64,000 nucleotides of DNA, from contig NZ_KQ948431.1 in the NCBI RefSeq assembly GCF_001514065.1, forward strand, positions 1-64,000, given 5' to 3'. Both the position numbers and the translations under genes were made by a program. This document shows positions 34,038 through 42,388 of this stretch, in pieces. The notes below the pieces were generated by a model. It ran no database searches. It was given only the letters and a program-made list of their open reading frames with translations, and was not told where the DNA came from. Within the stretch, counting starts at the first letter, position 1. Each line of letters starts with the position of its first letter. The stretch is from Streptomyces antibioticus. Its GTDB lineage: Bacteria > Actinomycetota > Actinomycetes > Streptomycetales > Streptomycetaceae.

Positions 34038-34121
34038 GGGGCATCCACGGGTTCATCCCCCGGGAAGGGGGTGCGGCGTCCATGATTTTGTATGAGGATG
34101 TGGCGTCGAGCATAGAGCCTG

Positions 34122-34133
34122 GACAACGTTGTC
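34122..34133. promoter_or_regulatory. LacI-type operator between lacI-like and ROK genes
   Basis: GACAACGTTGTC is a perfect 12-base palindrome with the central CG typical of LacI-family operators; Streptomyces examples such as TGACAACGTTGTCA are nearly identical. It lies 85 bases upstream of the LacI start and 98 upstream of the ROK start, so it can govern both. Confidence 0.8.
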
Positions 34134-34230
34134 AGATGCGGGGGACACTGTCCACCACAATTGCCGTGTCCGTGCCCCCACCTCGGAACGGCCCGCCCTT
34201 TCTGACGGTTGACGGGGAGATCTGACACTG

Positions 34231-35178
34231 ATGCACACCGACCTCGTGGCAGCGCTCGACATCGGCGGCACCAAGATCGCCGGTGCGCTGGTCGACGATC
34301 GCGGCCACATCCTGGTCCGCGCGCAGCGCGCCACGCCCGCCCGGGAGGACGGCGAGACCGTCATGCGGGCCGTCGAGGAGGTGCTCGGCGAACTCACCGT
34401 GTCGCCGTTGTGGGGACGCGCCTCGGCCCTCGGTATCGGCAGCGCGGGCCCCGTGGACGCCTCCGCGGGCACCGTCAGCCCGGTCAACGTGCCGGGCTGG
34501 CGCGACTATCCGCTGGTCCGGCGGGTCCGTGCGGCCACCGGCGGGCTGCCGGTCGAGCTGATCGGCGACGGCGTGGCGATCACGGCGGCCGAGCACTGGC
34601 AGGGCGCCGCGCGCGGGCACGACAACGCGCTGTGCATGGTGGTGTCGACGGGCGTCGGCGGCGGTCTGGTGCTGGGCGGCCGACTGCACCCGGGGCCGAC
34701 CGGCAACGCGGGCCACATCGGTCACATCAGCGTGGACATGGACGGCGACCCGTGCGCGTGCGGCTCGCGCGGCTGCGTGGAGCGGATCGCCAGTGGCCCC
34801 AACATCGCCCGCCGCGCATACGAGAACGGCTGGCGGCCCGGGCCGGACGGCGACACCTCCGCCGCCGCGGTGGCCGCCGCGGCCGGGGCCGGCGATCCGA
34901 TCGCGGTGGCCTCCTTCGAGCGGGCCGCGCAGGCACTGGCCGCCGGGATCGCCGCCACCGCGACGCTCGTCGAGATCGACATCGCGGTGATCGGCGGGGG
35001 AGTGGGCAAGGCGGGCGAGGTGCTCCTCACCCCGCTCCGCAAGGCCCTGACCGACTACGCCACCTTGTCCTTCGTCCAGCGACTGGCGGTCGTGCCGGCC
35101 CAGATGGGCACGGATGCGGGGCTGGTGGGGGCGGCTGCGGCAGCGCTCGCCAAGGGCGCGGACAAGGCGCCTGTCTGA
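34231..35178 (+). CDS. ROK-family sugar kinase/regulator-like protein
   Basis: 315 residues. ATP-binding DIGGTKIAGAL (10-20), the phosphate-2/sugar loop VVSTGVGGGLVLGG (137-150), GNAGHIGHIS and the zinc motif CACGSRGCVE (175-184) place it in ROK. No HTH is present, so it is a kinase type. In the catalytic loop IGDGVAIT, Asp 113 is present but the second Asn of the usual ND-x-N is missing. It probably phosphorylates glucose, GlcNAc, mannose or a related sugar. Controlled by the adjacent LacI. Confidence 0.92.
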   Translation: MHTDLVAALDIGGTKIAGALVDDRGHILVRAQRATPAREDGETVMRAVEEVLGELTVSPLWGRASALGIGSAGPVDASAGTVSPVNVPGWRDYPLVRRVRAATGGLPVELIGDGVAITAAEHWQGAARGHDNALCMVVSTGVGGGLVLGGRLHPGPTGNAGHIGHISVDMDGDPCACGSRGCVERIASGPNIARRAYENGWRPGPDGDTSAAAVAAAAGAGDPIAVASFERAAQALAAGIAATATLVEIDIAVIGGGVGKAGEVLLTPLRKALTDYATLSFVQRLAVVPAQMGTDAGLVGAAAAALAKGADKAPV

Positions 35179-35244
35179 TCCCGCAGGAACGTTCAGGCCG
35201 GGGGCCGGGGGCCGGCGGATCGGGTGGAGTGTTCCTGCTGGAGG

Positions 35245-35279
35245 CCGGGCGGGTCGGTCGGCATCACCGGCCCGCCCGG
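35245..35279. terminator. Terminator hairpin between ROK and alpha-galactosidase genes
   Basis: CCGGGCGGGTCGGT (35245-35258) pairs with ACCGGCCCGCCCGG (35266-35279) with one wobble and a 7-base loop. The two neighbouring genes converge here, so it can terminate either transcript. Confidence 0.8.
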
Positions 35280-35285
35280 TGGACT

Positions 35286-37292
35286 TCAGCAGGTCAACCG
35301 CGCGTCCGCCCAGTCCGCGTGGTCCGAGTCGAGGCCGTCGCCGCCGTCGGTGACGACGAGCCTCACCACCTGGGCGCCGGTGACGTCCGCGGTGAGCGGC
35401 TGGGCCGGCATCGCGTTGGTGAGGACCCCGGTCGAGGCGACCTTGGTGCCGTCCGCCCAGATCTCGAAGGCGACCGTCCCGGCGGCGCCCTTCTCGTCGT
35501 CGACGCCGACGTCCGCGGTGACCGTCTCGCACGTCCTGCCCGTGTAGTACTCGATGCTGCTCTGGGCGTGCACACCAAGTCCCTTGGCGTACACCACGCC
35601 GCCGATGGTGATCGGATGTCCGTCGCCCGCGGCGCTCTCCCCGTTGCTGGTGTTGCGCTCCACCGGCCCCCATCCGCTCAGGGCCGACAGCCAGGGAAGG
35701 TCACCGAGCGCGGAGGTCCCCGAGGGCGGTGGCACCACCACGGAGACCGTCACGGTCAGGGCCGAGGCGACGCGGACGCCGGCCGGTGAGCGGTAACTCG
35801 CCTTGAGTGTCAGGTCGTACGACCCGGCAGGCGTCCCGGCCGGGGCGGCCACCGTCCAGCCGGTGCGCAGCGAACGACTCGTCGGCAGGACGGCTGCCGT
35901 GGTCGCCGAGGTGGGGCGTACGGACCAGCCCGCGGGGCCGGTGAGGGCGACGGAGACGTGCCGGGCCGGGGTGCGGCCCAGGTCGGTGACCGAGCTCGTC
36001 AGCGTGGCCGGGGCGCCTGCCTCGATCAACTGGCTGCCTTCCAGGCCGAGTTCCGCGGCCGGCGGGTGCTTGGCCCACGCGGAGTCGGCGGAGACCCGTA
36101 CGAGGACCGTGCCGTGCGCCGGGACGGTGGCCGCGATGGTGCCCGCGGTGTTGTAGCTCCGGTGCTGCCACAGGTCGCGCAGTGTGTAGGCGTGGGCGGT
36201 GGGCAGGCCGACGGCCGCGGCGGTCGTGGCGATGCGCTGTGCGGTGCCGGACTCGTTGAACAGGGCCACCGCGCGGCTGCCGTCCCGCATCTCCTTGGCG
36301 ACGACCCATCGGCCGCCCTCCGAGGAGACCACGGTGCCCTGCTTGCCGAGCGGGTCCTGGTCGACCGCGATGACCTCCTTGTTGCCGAGGATCTCGTAGG
36401 TCGCGTCGCTGGCGTGGCGCAGGTCGGAGCCGATGAGGAGCGGCGCGGCCATGACCGACCACAGGGAGAAGTGCGAGCGGTACTCGGTGTCCGTCATGCC
36501 GCCGTTGCCGACCTCCAGCATGTCCGGGTCGTTCCAGTGCCCGGGCCCCGCGTGCGCGGCGAGCGGGAGGTTCTGCTTGAGGATCGAGAGCATCGAGCCC
36601 CAGTTGTCGCTGATGTCGCCGGTCGTGCGCCACAGGTGGCCCACGTCGGCGGCCCACTCCCAGGGTTTGTTCTCGCCCCACTCGCAGATGCTGTAGACGA
36701 TGGGCCGGCCCGTGGCCCGCAGGGCGTCGCGCATGGTCGTGTAACGCGACTTGGCGTCCACGCCCTGGTTGTTGCAGTTGTCGTACTTGAGGTAGTCCAC
36801 GCCCCAGTCCGCGAACTGCTGGGCGTCGCTGTACTCATGGCCCAGCGCGCCGGGAAAACCGGCGCTGTTGCACGTCTTGGTGCCCGCGCTCGTGTAGATG
36901 CCGAACTTCAGCCCCTTGGAGTGGACGTAGTCGGCGACCGCCTTGATCCCGTCGGGGAAGCGGACGGGGTCCGGAACGAGCTTGCCGTCCGCGTTCCGCG
37001 CGGGCAGGGCCCAGCAGTCGTCGAGGTTGACGTACTGGTATCCGGCGTCCTTGAGGCCCTTGTCCACGAAGATGTCCGCGATCGACTTGACCATCGCCTC
37101 GTTGAACTCGGCGCGGCAGTGCGTGGAGTTCCAGTTGTTGAAGCCCATGGGCGGGGTGAGGGCGAGACCGTCGTCCAGGGCGGGCGCGGTCGCCTGCGCC
37201 GTGGGCGCGGCGAGTCCCGCGGCGGCGAGCAGTACGCCGGTGAGCGCTCCGACCACTCGGTTACGGGTTGTGCGGGTGTGAAGGTGACGCAT
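35286..37292 (-). CDS. Secreted GH27 alpha-galactosidase with NEW3 and NPCBM-type domains
   Basis: 668 residues. Signal peptide (RVVGALTGVLLAAAGLAAPT, ending AQA). GH27 catalytic barrel about 40-320: TPPMGFNNWNSTHC, VNLDDCW, the nucleophile Asp 171 in YLKYDNC, and the acid/base Asp 226 with Arg 222 in LWRTTGDIS. After a beta-sandwich domain comes a NEW3/CARDB-like module (LTSSVTDLGRTPARHVSVALTG) and a C-terminal NPCBM-type carbohydrate-binding module (YAKGLGVHAQSSIEY). It removes alpha-galactosyl groups from plant oligo- or polysaccharides outside the cell. The LacI/ROK pair nearby fits sugar use. Confidence 0.94.
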   Translation of the reverse strand: MRHLHTRTTRNRVVGALTGVLLAAAGLAAPTAQATAPALDDGLALTPPMGFNNWNSTHCRAEFNEAMVKSIADIFVDKGLKDAGYQYVNLDDCWALPARNADGKLVPDPVRFPDGIKAVADYVHSKGLKFGIYTSAGTKTCNSAGFPGALGHEYSDAQQFADWGVDYLKYDNCNNQGVDAKSRYTTMRDALRATGRPIVYSICEWGENKPWEWAADVGHLWRTTGDISDNWGSMLSILKQNLPLAAHAGPGHWNDPDMLEVGNGGMTDTEYRSHFSLWSVMAAPLLIGSDLRHASDATYEILGNKEVIAVDQDPLGKQGTVVSSEGGRWVVAKEMRDGSRAVALFNESGTAQRIATTAAAVGLPTAHAYTLRDLWQHRSYNTAGTIAATVPAHGTVLVRVSADSAWAKHPPAAELGLEGSQLIEAGAPATLTSSVTDLGRTPARHVSVALTGPAGWSVRPTSATTAAVLPTSRSLRTGWTVAAPAGTPAGSYDLTLKASYRSPAGVRVASALTVTVSVVVPPPSGTSALGDLPWLSALSGWGPVERNTSNGESAAGDGHPITIGGVVYAKGLGVHAQSSIEYYTGRTCETVTADVGVDDEKGAAGTVAFEIWADGTKVASTGVLTNAMPAQPLTADVTGAQVVRLVVTDGGDGLDSDHADWADARLTC

Positions 37293-37394
37293 CGTTACGT
37301 TCCTCCGTACCAGCGAAAGGTGGGATGACTACATGTACGCGTCGAAGCGTGATCCCGGTAGACCCCCGGTCGAGCAGTCGCGGCGAGCCTGATT

Positions 37395-37424
37395 TTGAAC
37401 ACGTTCAACTCTGTGCGCTAGGCT
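37395..37424 (+). promoter_or_regulatory. Promoter and overlapping palindrome between GH27 and epimerase genes
   Basis: TTGAAC (37395-37400) and TAGGCT (37419-37424), spaced 18, form a plausible promoter for the epimerase at 37449. TTGAAC-AC-GTTCAA (37395-37408) is a perfect palindrome covering the -35, so a repressor could control this gene and, from the same spot, the divergent alpha-galactosidase. Confidence 0.55.
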
Positions 37425-37448
37425 CCCCTCACACGAAGGGGGAGCCTG

Positions 37449-38420
37449 ATGAAGTTCGTGATTCCCGGGGGAACCGGGCAGGTGGGCACCGTCCTCGACC
37501 GCGCTCTGCGCGCGGCGGGCCATGACGTCGTCGTCCTGACCCGGCGGCCGACCCGGGACCATGAGGTGCCGTGGGACGGGAAGACGCTCGGGCCCTGGGC
37601 CGAGGCGGTCGACGGCAGCGACGTGGTCATCAACCTGGCCGGGCGCAGCGTCAGCTGCCGCTACACCCCGGCCAACCTGAAGGCCATGATGGACTCGCGG
37701 GTCGACTCCGCCAGGGTCGTCGGAGAGGCGATCGCGGGCGCCGTACGACCGCCGCGCGTCTGGCTGCAGATGAGCACGGCCACCGTCTACGCCCATCGCT
37801 TCGACGCGCCCCACGACGAGGTCGACGGAGTCATCGGCGGTGCCGAGCCGGACGTCCCCGGCTACTGGGCCTACAGCGTCGAGATCGCCCGGCGATGGGA
37901 ACAGGCCCAGGACGAGGCCGGCACCCCGCACACCCGGAAGGTCGCTCTCCGGTCCGCCATGGTCATGAGCCCGGACTGCGGCGGGGTCTTCGACGTGCTG
38001 CGGACCATGGTGCGGCTCGGCCTCGGCGGCCCCGTGGCGGGCGGGGCGCAGTACGTCTCCTGGATCCACGAGCACGACTTCGTCCGCGCGGTCGAGTTCC
38101 TGGTCGACCGCGACGACCTCGCCGGACCGGTGAACCTCGCGGCTCCCGGCCCGCTGCCGCACCGCGCGTTCATGCGGGACCTGCGGACCGCCCAGGGCAT
38201 GCCCCTCGGGCTGCCCGCCACCCGGTGGATGGCCGAGATCGGGGCGTTCGTGCTGCGCTCGGACACCGAACTGCTGCTCAAGAGCCGACGGGTGGTGCCG
38301 GGACGCCTTCTGGAGGCGGGGTTCGCCTTCGAGTACCCGCAGTGGTCCGACGCCGCCCGTGACCTCGTACGACGTGCTCGTGCCGGAGCCGGTCGGGTGC
38401 CCGCCCGGACGGGCGCGTGA
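37449..38420 (+). CDS. TIGR01777-type NAD(P)-dependent epimerase/dehydratase-like protein
   Basis: 323 residues, ATG after GGGGGAGCC. The Rossmann motif GGTGQVGTVL (8-17) opens an extended SDR fold. VVINLAGRSVSCRYTPANLKAMMDSRVDSARVVGEAI is the TIGR01777 hallmark (NLAG...RW.....K..I..SR). The C-terminus (VPGRLLEAGFAFEYPQW) is the DUF1731 domain. YfcH-like family; the real substrate is unknown in bacteria. Confidence 0.92.
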   Translation: MKFVIPGGTGQVGTVLDRALRAAGHDVVVLTRRPTRDHEVPWDGKTLGPWAEAVDGSDVVINLAGRSVSCRYTPANLKAMMDSRVDSARVVGEAIAGAVRPPRVWLQMSTATVYAHRFDAPHDEVDGVIGGAEPDVPGYWAYSVEIARRWEQAQDEAGTPHTRKVALRSAMVMSPDCGGVFDVLRTMVRLGLGGPVAGGAQYVSWIHEHDFVRAVEFLVDRDDLAGPVNLAAPGPLPHRAFMRDLRTAQGMPLGLPATRWMAEIGAFVLRSDTELLLKSRRVVPGRLLEAGFAFEYPQWSDAARDLVRRARAGAGRVPARTGA

Positions 38421-38450
38421 CCCCCGTGCCGTTTCTCAGTTGAACGGGGC

Positions 38451-38642
38451 ATGAAGAAGCGCACCATGGCTGCCATCGCCTCCCTGGCCACCGGTTTCGT
38501 CGTCGCCGCCATCACCCCGTCCCACGCGGTCGGCGACAACCTCACCGACCTCGACGTCGAAAAGACCCTCAGCACCCTCGACCACACGATCGCCAGCGAC
38601 AGCCTGGCCATGGACAAGAACGCCCTCGGCCAGAACGACTGA
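38451..38642 (+). CDS. Small secreted peptide, 63 residues
   Basis: The signal peptide MKKRTMAAIASLATGFVVAA (cleaved after ITPSHA) leaves a mature peptide of about 37 residues with no cysteine: acidic, with the pattern LTDLDVEKTLSTLDHTIASDSLAMDKN-like split over two short helices. An AACGGGG lies upstream, and the gene sits between the epimerase and a perfect terminator hairpin. Peptides of this size and build are exported by Streptomyces; the role is unknown. Confidence 0.7.
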   Translation: MKKRTMAAIASLATGFVVAAITPSHAVGDNLTDLDVEKTLSTLDHTIASDSLAMDKNALGQND

Positions 38643-38657
38643 CGGCCACTGCCCCCG

Positions 38658-38694
38658 ATGCCGGCGCCCCTTTCCGCACGGGGCGCCGGCATCG
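38658..38694 (+). terminator. Terminator after the small secreted peptide gene
   Basis: GATGCCGGCGCCCC (38658-38671) pairs perfectly over 14 bases with GGGGCGCCGGCATC (38681-38694), with a 9-base loop, 16 bases after the stop codon at 38642. Confidence 0.85.
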
Positions 38695-38779
38695 TCGTAC
38701 CAGGGCCCTCAACTGGGGCTGGTTTCCGTGCCAGGGTGGAGCGGGCAAGCCTCAGGGGGCCAACAGAAGAGGGGGAACC

Positions 38780-39823
38780 GTGACCGTCGTTTGGATCAAC
38801 GGCGCGTTCGGTGCGGGGAAGACCGCCACCGCACGGGAACTGATCGAACTGATCCCGAACAGCACGCTCTTCGACCCCGAGGTCGTCGGCGGAGCGCTCA
38901 CACACCTGCTTCCGCCCAAGCGCCTCGCCGAGGTCGGCGACTTCCAGGACCTGCCGATCTGGCGCCGGCTCGTGATCGACACGGCGGCCGCCCTGCTCAC
39001 CGAGCTCGGCGGGACCCTCGTGGTCCCCATGACCCTGCTGCGCCAGGAGTACCGCGACGAGATCTTCGGCGGCCTCGCCGCCCGCCGTATCACCGTCCAG
39101 CACCTCGTCCTCGCCCCGGCTGAAACGATCCTGCGCGAGCGAATAGCGGGGCGGGAGATCCCGCCCGACCTTCCCGACGGCGAGATACGGGTACGGCAGC
39201 GGTCGTACGACCACATCGAGCCGTACCGCACCGCCCTCGCCTCCTGGCTCACTGCCGACGCCCATCTCGTCGACACGAGTGCCCTCACCCCGTACGAGAC
39301 GGCCGTCCGGATCGCCGAGGCCGTCGCCGCCGGTGCCGTGCCCGCCTGCGACATCGTGCAGACCCCCGAGCCGACCGCCGAGACCGTCGCCGCCGGCGTC
39401 CTCCTCTTCGACGATCAGGACCGCGTGCTGCTCGTCGACCCCACCTACAAGCCCGGCTGGGAGTTCCCCGGCGGAGTCGTCGAACCCGGCGAGGCTCCCG
39501 CGCGCGCGGGCATGCGCGAGGTCGCCGAGGAGACCGGGATCGAGCTGGACGACGTACCGCGCCTGCTGGTCGTCGACTGGGAACAGCCCGTGCCTCCCGG
39601 ATACGGCGGTCTGCGGCTCCTCTTCGACGGCGGCCGGCTCGACGCCGCCGAGGCCGGTCGACTCCTGCTGCCCGGGCCCGAACTGCGCGAATGGCGCTTC
39701 GTCAGCGAGGAGGAGGCCGCCGAACTGCTGCCCCCCGTCCGCTACGAGCGGCTGCGCTGGGCACTGCGGGCGCGCGAGCGCGGAGCCGCGCTGTACCTGG
39801 AGGCCGGAATTCCGGTGGGCTAG
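38780..39823 (+). CDS. Fusion of TmrB-like P-loop NTPase and NUDIX hydrolase
   Basis: 347 residues, GTG after AGAGGGGGAA. Residues 1-190: VVWINGAFGAGKTATARELI with Walker A GAFGAGKT (8-15), then NSTLFDPEVVGGALTHLLPP. This closely resembles the start of TmrB, the tunicamycin-resistance ATP-binding protein. Residues 200-345 are a NUDIX domain with box GGVVEPGEAPARAG then MREVAEETGI (231-254), all key Gly/Arg/Glu present. The first half may phosphorylate a small molecule; the second cleaves a nucleoside-diphosphate-X bond. Joined activities suggest self-protection against a nucleoside-type toxin or housecleaning. The TmrB likeness is by eye. Confidence 0.85.
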   Translation: MTVVWINGAFGAGKTATARELIELIPNSTLFDPEVVGGALTHLLPPKRLAEVGDFQDLPIWRRLVIDTAAALLTELGGTLVVPMTLLRQEYRDEIFGGLAARRITVQHLVLAPAETILRERIAGREIPPDLPDGEIRVRQRSYDHIEPYRTALASWLTADAHLVDTSALTPYETAVRIAEAVAAGAVPACDIVQTPEPTAETVAAGVLLFDDQDRVLLVDPTYKPGWEFPGGVVEPGEAPARAGMREVAEETGIELDDVPRLLVVDWEQPVPPGYGGLRLLFDGGRLDAAEAGRLLLPGPELREWRFVSEEEAAELLPPVRYERLRWALRARERGAALYLEAGIPVG

Positions 39824-39886
39824 GGCCTGTCCGGCGGATCAGGTCGCAGGAAAGCGGCGGCGCCTTGTCGGTGCCGGGCAGGCCCT
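39822..39886. repeat. Streptomyces intergenic repeat forming a hairpin between convergent genes
   Basis: AGGGCCTGTCCGG (39822-39834) pairs with CCGGGCAGGCCCT (39874-39886), 13 base pairs with one wobble. The phrase gggcctgtccggcggatc is widespread between Streptomyces genes. It overlaps both stop codons of the converging NUDIX-fusion and kinase-like genes and probably terminates both transcripts. Confidence 0.65.
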
Positions 39887-40904
39887 ACGCGCTCGCGAGT
39901 CTCAGTTGCTCCGTCGGATACGGCGTGGTCCTGCTCTCCTGCTGGAACCGGCGGTTGAAGTCGCCCATCAACGACGCCACGCGCGCGTGCCGGACGAGGA
40001 TGCTCGCCGCGGCCCGGGGGATGCCCCTGGGCCGCATGCCCTCGGCGCAGGCCTCGATGAACGCCCGGCGGTCGTCCGGGCCGTAGCCGTGCAACGCGAC
40101 GGTGAGCCAGTTCACGAGATAGCTGGCCGTGTAGGCGCGGTCGTAGTGGCGGTGCCTGGTGAAGAAGTCCCGCTCGTGCGGGGCGAGATGGAAGCGGGCC
40201 GAGAGGGCGAGGCCGTAGTCGGTCAGATAGAGCTGCCGGCCGTCGGTGAGGATGTTCTTGAAGTGGGCGTCGAAATGCAGCAGTTCGCGCGCGTGCAGGA
40301 AGTCGGTGACCGCCCGCAGCCCGCGCTCCACCAGGGAGCAGGCGCGGTCGGCCTGGCTGGTGCGCAACTGGGCGTCGAACCAGTCGTGCAGGGTGTACGG
40401 CACATGCTCCAGGAACAGCATCAGGCTCGCGGACGCCGTCCGCAGCCCCTCGATCCGTTCGCGCACCCCCGGGCCCCAGTACGCCACCGTCCGCTCCACG
40501 TCGGCGAGTTCGGCCGGGAGCGGCTGGGGCGTGTCGGGCAGCACCCGCCAGTGATGCATGAGCGGGAAGCCCGTGTACTTGCCGGACAGCACCCAGTCGG
40601 TCGTCATCGTGTGCACCGCGAGTTCACGCCAGGCGCCGAACCCCGGACTGCCGAAACCGTAATGGCAGTAGAGAGGCACGTCGTGGACGTTCGCCGTGGA
40701 CCGGACATGCAACGGGTGCCGCTCCACATCGGTGAGCGGCACCCGTTTCACGAACACCGGTCTGCCCGCCACCTCGACCAGCGTGGCCCGGCCGCCGATC
40801 CCGGTGCCCAGCGGCCGCCCCGACGCCACCAGACCGCTGAGGTCCTGGTCGTCGAGGCGGGCCAGGGACATGCCGATGTCGGAGTGTGCCGTCAGGCGGT
40901 TCAC
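39885..40904 (-). CDS. Atypical protein-kinase-fold phosphotransferase
   Basis: 339 residues from a GTG overlapping the peptidase stop (GTGA). Kinase-fold landmarks: Lys 53 in VFVKRVPLT, Glu 94 in AWRELAVHT, catalytic loop LLHFDAHFKNIL (Asp 212, Asn 217) and DYG (229-231) in place of DFG. It has no transmembrane segment and no STPK-type activation segment, so it is nearer to APH/RIO-like small-molecule kinases. The long linker with MHHWRVLPDTP and YCHYGFGSPGFG is unlike any family I know. Translational coupling to an M20 peptidase suggests a linked task. Confidence 0.75.
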   Translation of the reverse strand: MNRLTAHSDIGMSLARLDDQDLSGLVASGRPLGTGIGGRATLVEVAGRPVFVKRVPLTDVERHPLHVRSTANVHDVPLYCHYGFGSPGFGAWRELAVHTMTTDWVLSGKYTGFPLMHHWRVLPDTPQPLPAELADVERTVAYWGPGVRERIEGLRTASASLMLFLEHVPYTLHDWFDAQLRTSQADRACSLVERGLRAVTDFLHARELLHFDAHFKNILTDGRQLYLTDYGLALSARFHLAPHERDFFTRHRHYDRAYTASYLVNWLTVALHGYGPDDRRAFIEACAEGMRPRGIPRAAASILVRHARVASLMGDFNRRFQQESRTTPYPTEQLRLASA

Positions 40905-42256
40905 ATCGCCGCGTAGTTCCGCAGGAACAGGGCCTCCGCCACCGACAGCCGCTCCAACTCCTCAGGGGAGACGCTCTCGTTGACCGCGTGGATCTGCGCC
41001 TCCGGCTCGCTCAGGCCGATCAGGAGGATCTCCGCGCTCGGGTAGAGAGCGGCGAGGGTGTTGCAGAGCGGGATGGAGCCGCCCTGGCCCGCGTACTGCA
41101 TCTCCTGACCCGGGTAGGCCACCGACATCGCCTCGGCCATCGCCGTGTACGCCGGGCTGGTCGGGTCGGCGCTGAAGGGCTGGCCCTGGCCGACCTGCTC
41201 GGTGCGCACCCGGGCGCCCCACGGCGTGCGCGTCTCCAGGTGGGCCTGGAGCAGCTTCGTCGCCTCGGCGGCGTCCACGCCCGGCGGCACCCGCAGGCTC
41301 ACCAGCGCGCGGGCGCCCGCCTGGACGGACGGGGTGGCGCCGACGACCGGCGGGCTGTCGATGCCGAGGACGGTGACGGCCGGGCGGGACCAGATGCGGT
41401 CGGCGACCGTGCCGGAACCGATCAGCTCCACACCGTCCAGCACCTTGGCGTCCTGCCGGAACTGCTCCTCGTCGTACTGCAGACCGTCCCACGCCGTCCC
41501 GGGGGCGAGTCCGTCCACGGTCGTCGAACCGTCCTCGGCGCGCAGCGAGTCCAGTACGCGGATCAGCGCGGCCAGCGCGTCGGGCGCCGCCCCGCCGAAC
41601 TGGCCGGAGTGCAGGTTGCCCGCGAGGGTGTCGATCTGGACGCGGACCAGCGTCATGCCCCGCAGCGTCGTCGTCACCGTCGGCAGGCCGACGCGGAAGT
41701 TGCCCGCGTCGCCGATCACGATGGTGTCGGCCTCCAGCAGGTCCGGGTGGTCCTCGGCGTACCGCTCCAGACCGCCCGTCCCCATCTCCTCGGAACCCTC
41801 GGCGATGACCTTGACGTGCACCGGCACACCGCCGTTGGCCTTCAGCGCGCGCAGGGCCAGCAGGTGCATGATCACGCCACCCTTGCAGTCGGCGGCACCG
41901 CGCCCGTACCAGCGGCCGTCGCGCTCGGTCAGCTCGAACGGCGGAGTCGTCCACGCCGACTCGTCCAGCGGCGGCTGCACGTCGTAGTGCGCGTACAGCA
42001 GGACCGTCTTCGCACCCTCGGGGCCGGGCAGGTAGCCGTACACCGACTGGGTGCCGTCCGGGGTGTCGAGCAGCGCCACGTCCTGGAAGCCCTCGGCGGT
42101 GAGCGCGTCCGCGACCCAGCGGGCCGCGCCCTCGCTCTCGCTCTTCGGGAACTGGTCGAAGTCCGCCACCGACTTGAACGCCACCAGTTCGGTGAGTTCC
42201 GCCTTCGCCCGGGGCATCAGTGAGGCGACGGTCTCGGCGACCGGATTCGACGACAT
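40901..42256 (-). CDS. M20-family metallo-dipeptidase
   Basis: 451 residues from the ATG at 42256, preceded by ACAAGGAG. M20 motifs: VLLYAHYDVQPP (zinc His and catalytic Asp), YGRGAADCKGG (bridging Asp), IAEGSEEMGTGGL (catalytic Glu and metal Glu), and the final metal His in QIHAVNESV. The dimerisation domain lies around residues 200-330 (LAGNLHSGQFGG). It hydrolyses dipeptides or N-acyl amino acids in the cytosol. Its stop overlaps the start of the kinase-like gene. Confidence 0.94.
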   Translation of the reverse strand: MSSNPVAETVASLMPRAKAELTELVAFKSVADFDQFPKSESEGAARWVADALTAEGFQDVALLDTPDGTQSVYGYLPGPEGAKTVLLYAHYDVQPPLDESAWTTPPFELTERDGRWYGRGAADCKGGVIMHLLALRALKANGGVPVHVKVIAEGSEEMGTGGLERYAEDHPDLLEADTIVIGDAGNFRVGLPTVTTTLRGMTLVRVQIDTLAGNLHSGQFGGAAPDALAALIRVLDSLRAEDGSTTVDGLAPGTAWDGLQYDEEQFRQDAKVLDGVELIGSGTVADRIWSRPAVTVLGIDSPPVVGATPSVQAGARALVSLRVPPGVDAAEATKLLQAHLETRTPWGARVRTEQVGQGQPFSADPTSPAYTAMAEAMSVAYPGQEMQYAGQGGSIPLCNTLAALYPSAEILLIGLSEPEAQIHAVNESVSPEELERLSVAEALFLRNYAAM

Positions 42257-42388
42257 GGGCACGCTCCTTGTAGGTGCGACGTTGTACGTATGGGTACGGA
42301 GATCCTCCCACAGTGGCCTGCGGCGATGGCGGTCGTAGGATGCACAAGGCAGCAGCGGCAAGCGGCTTGATCGGAGCAGTAGACCATC

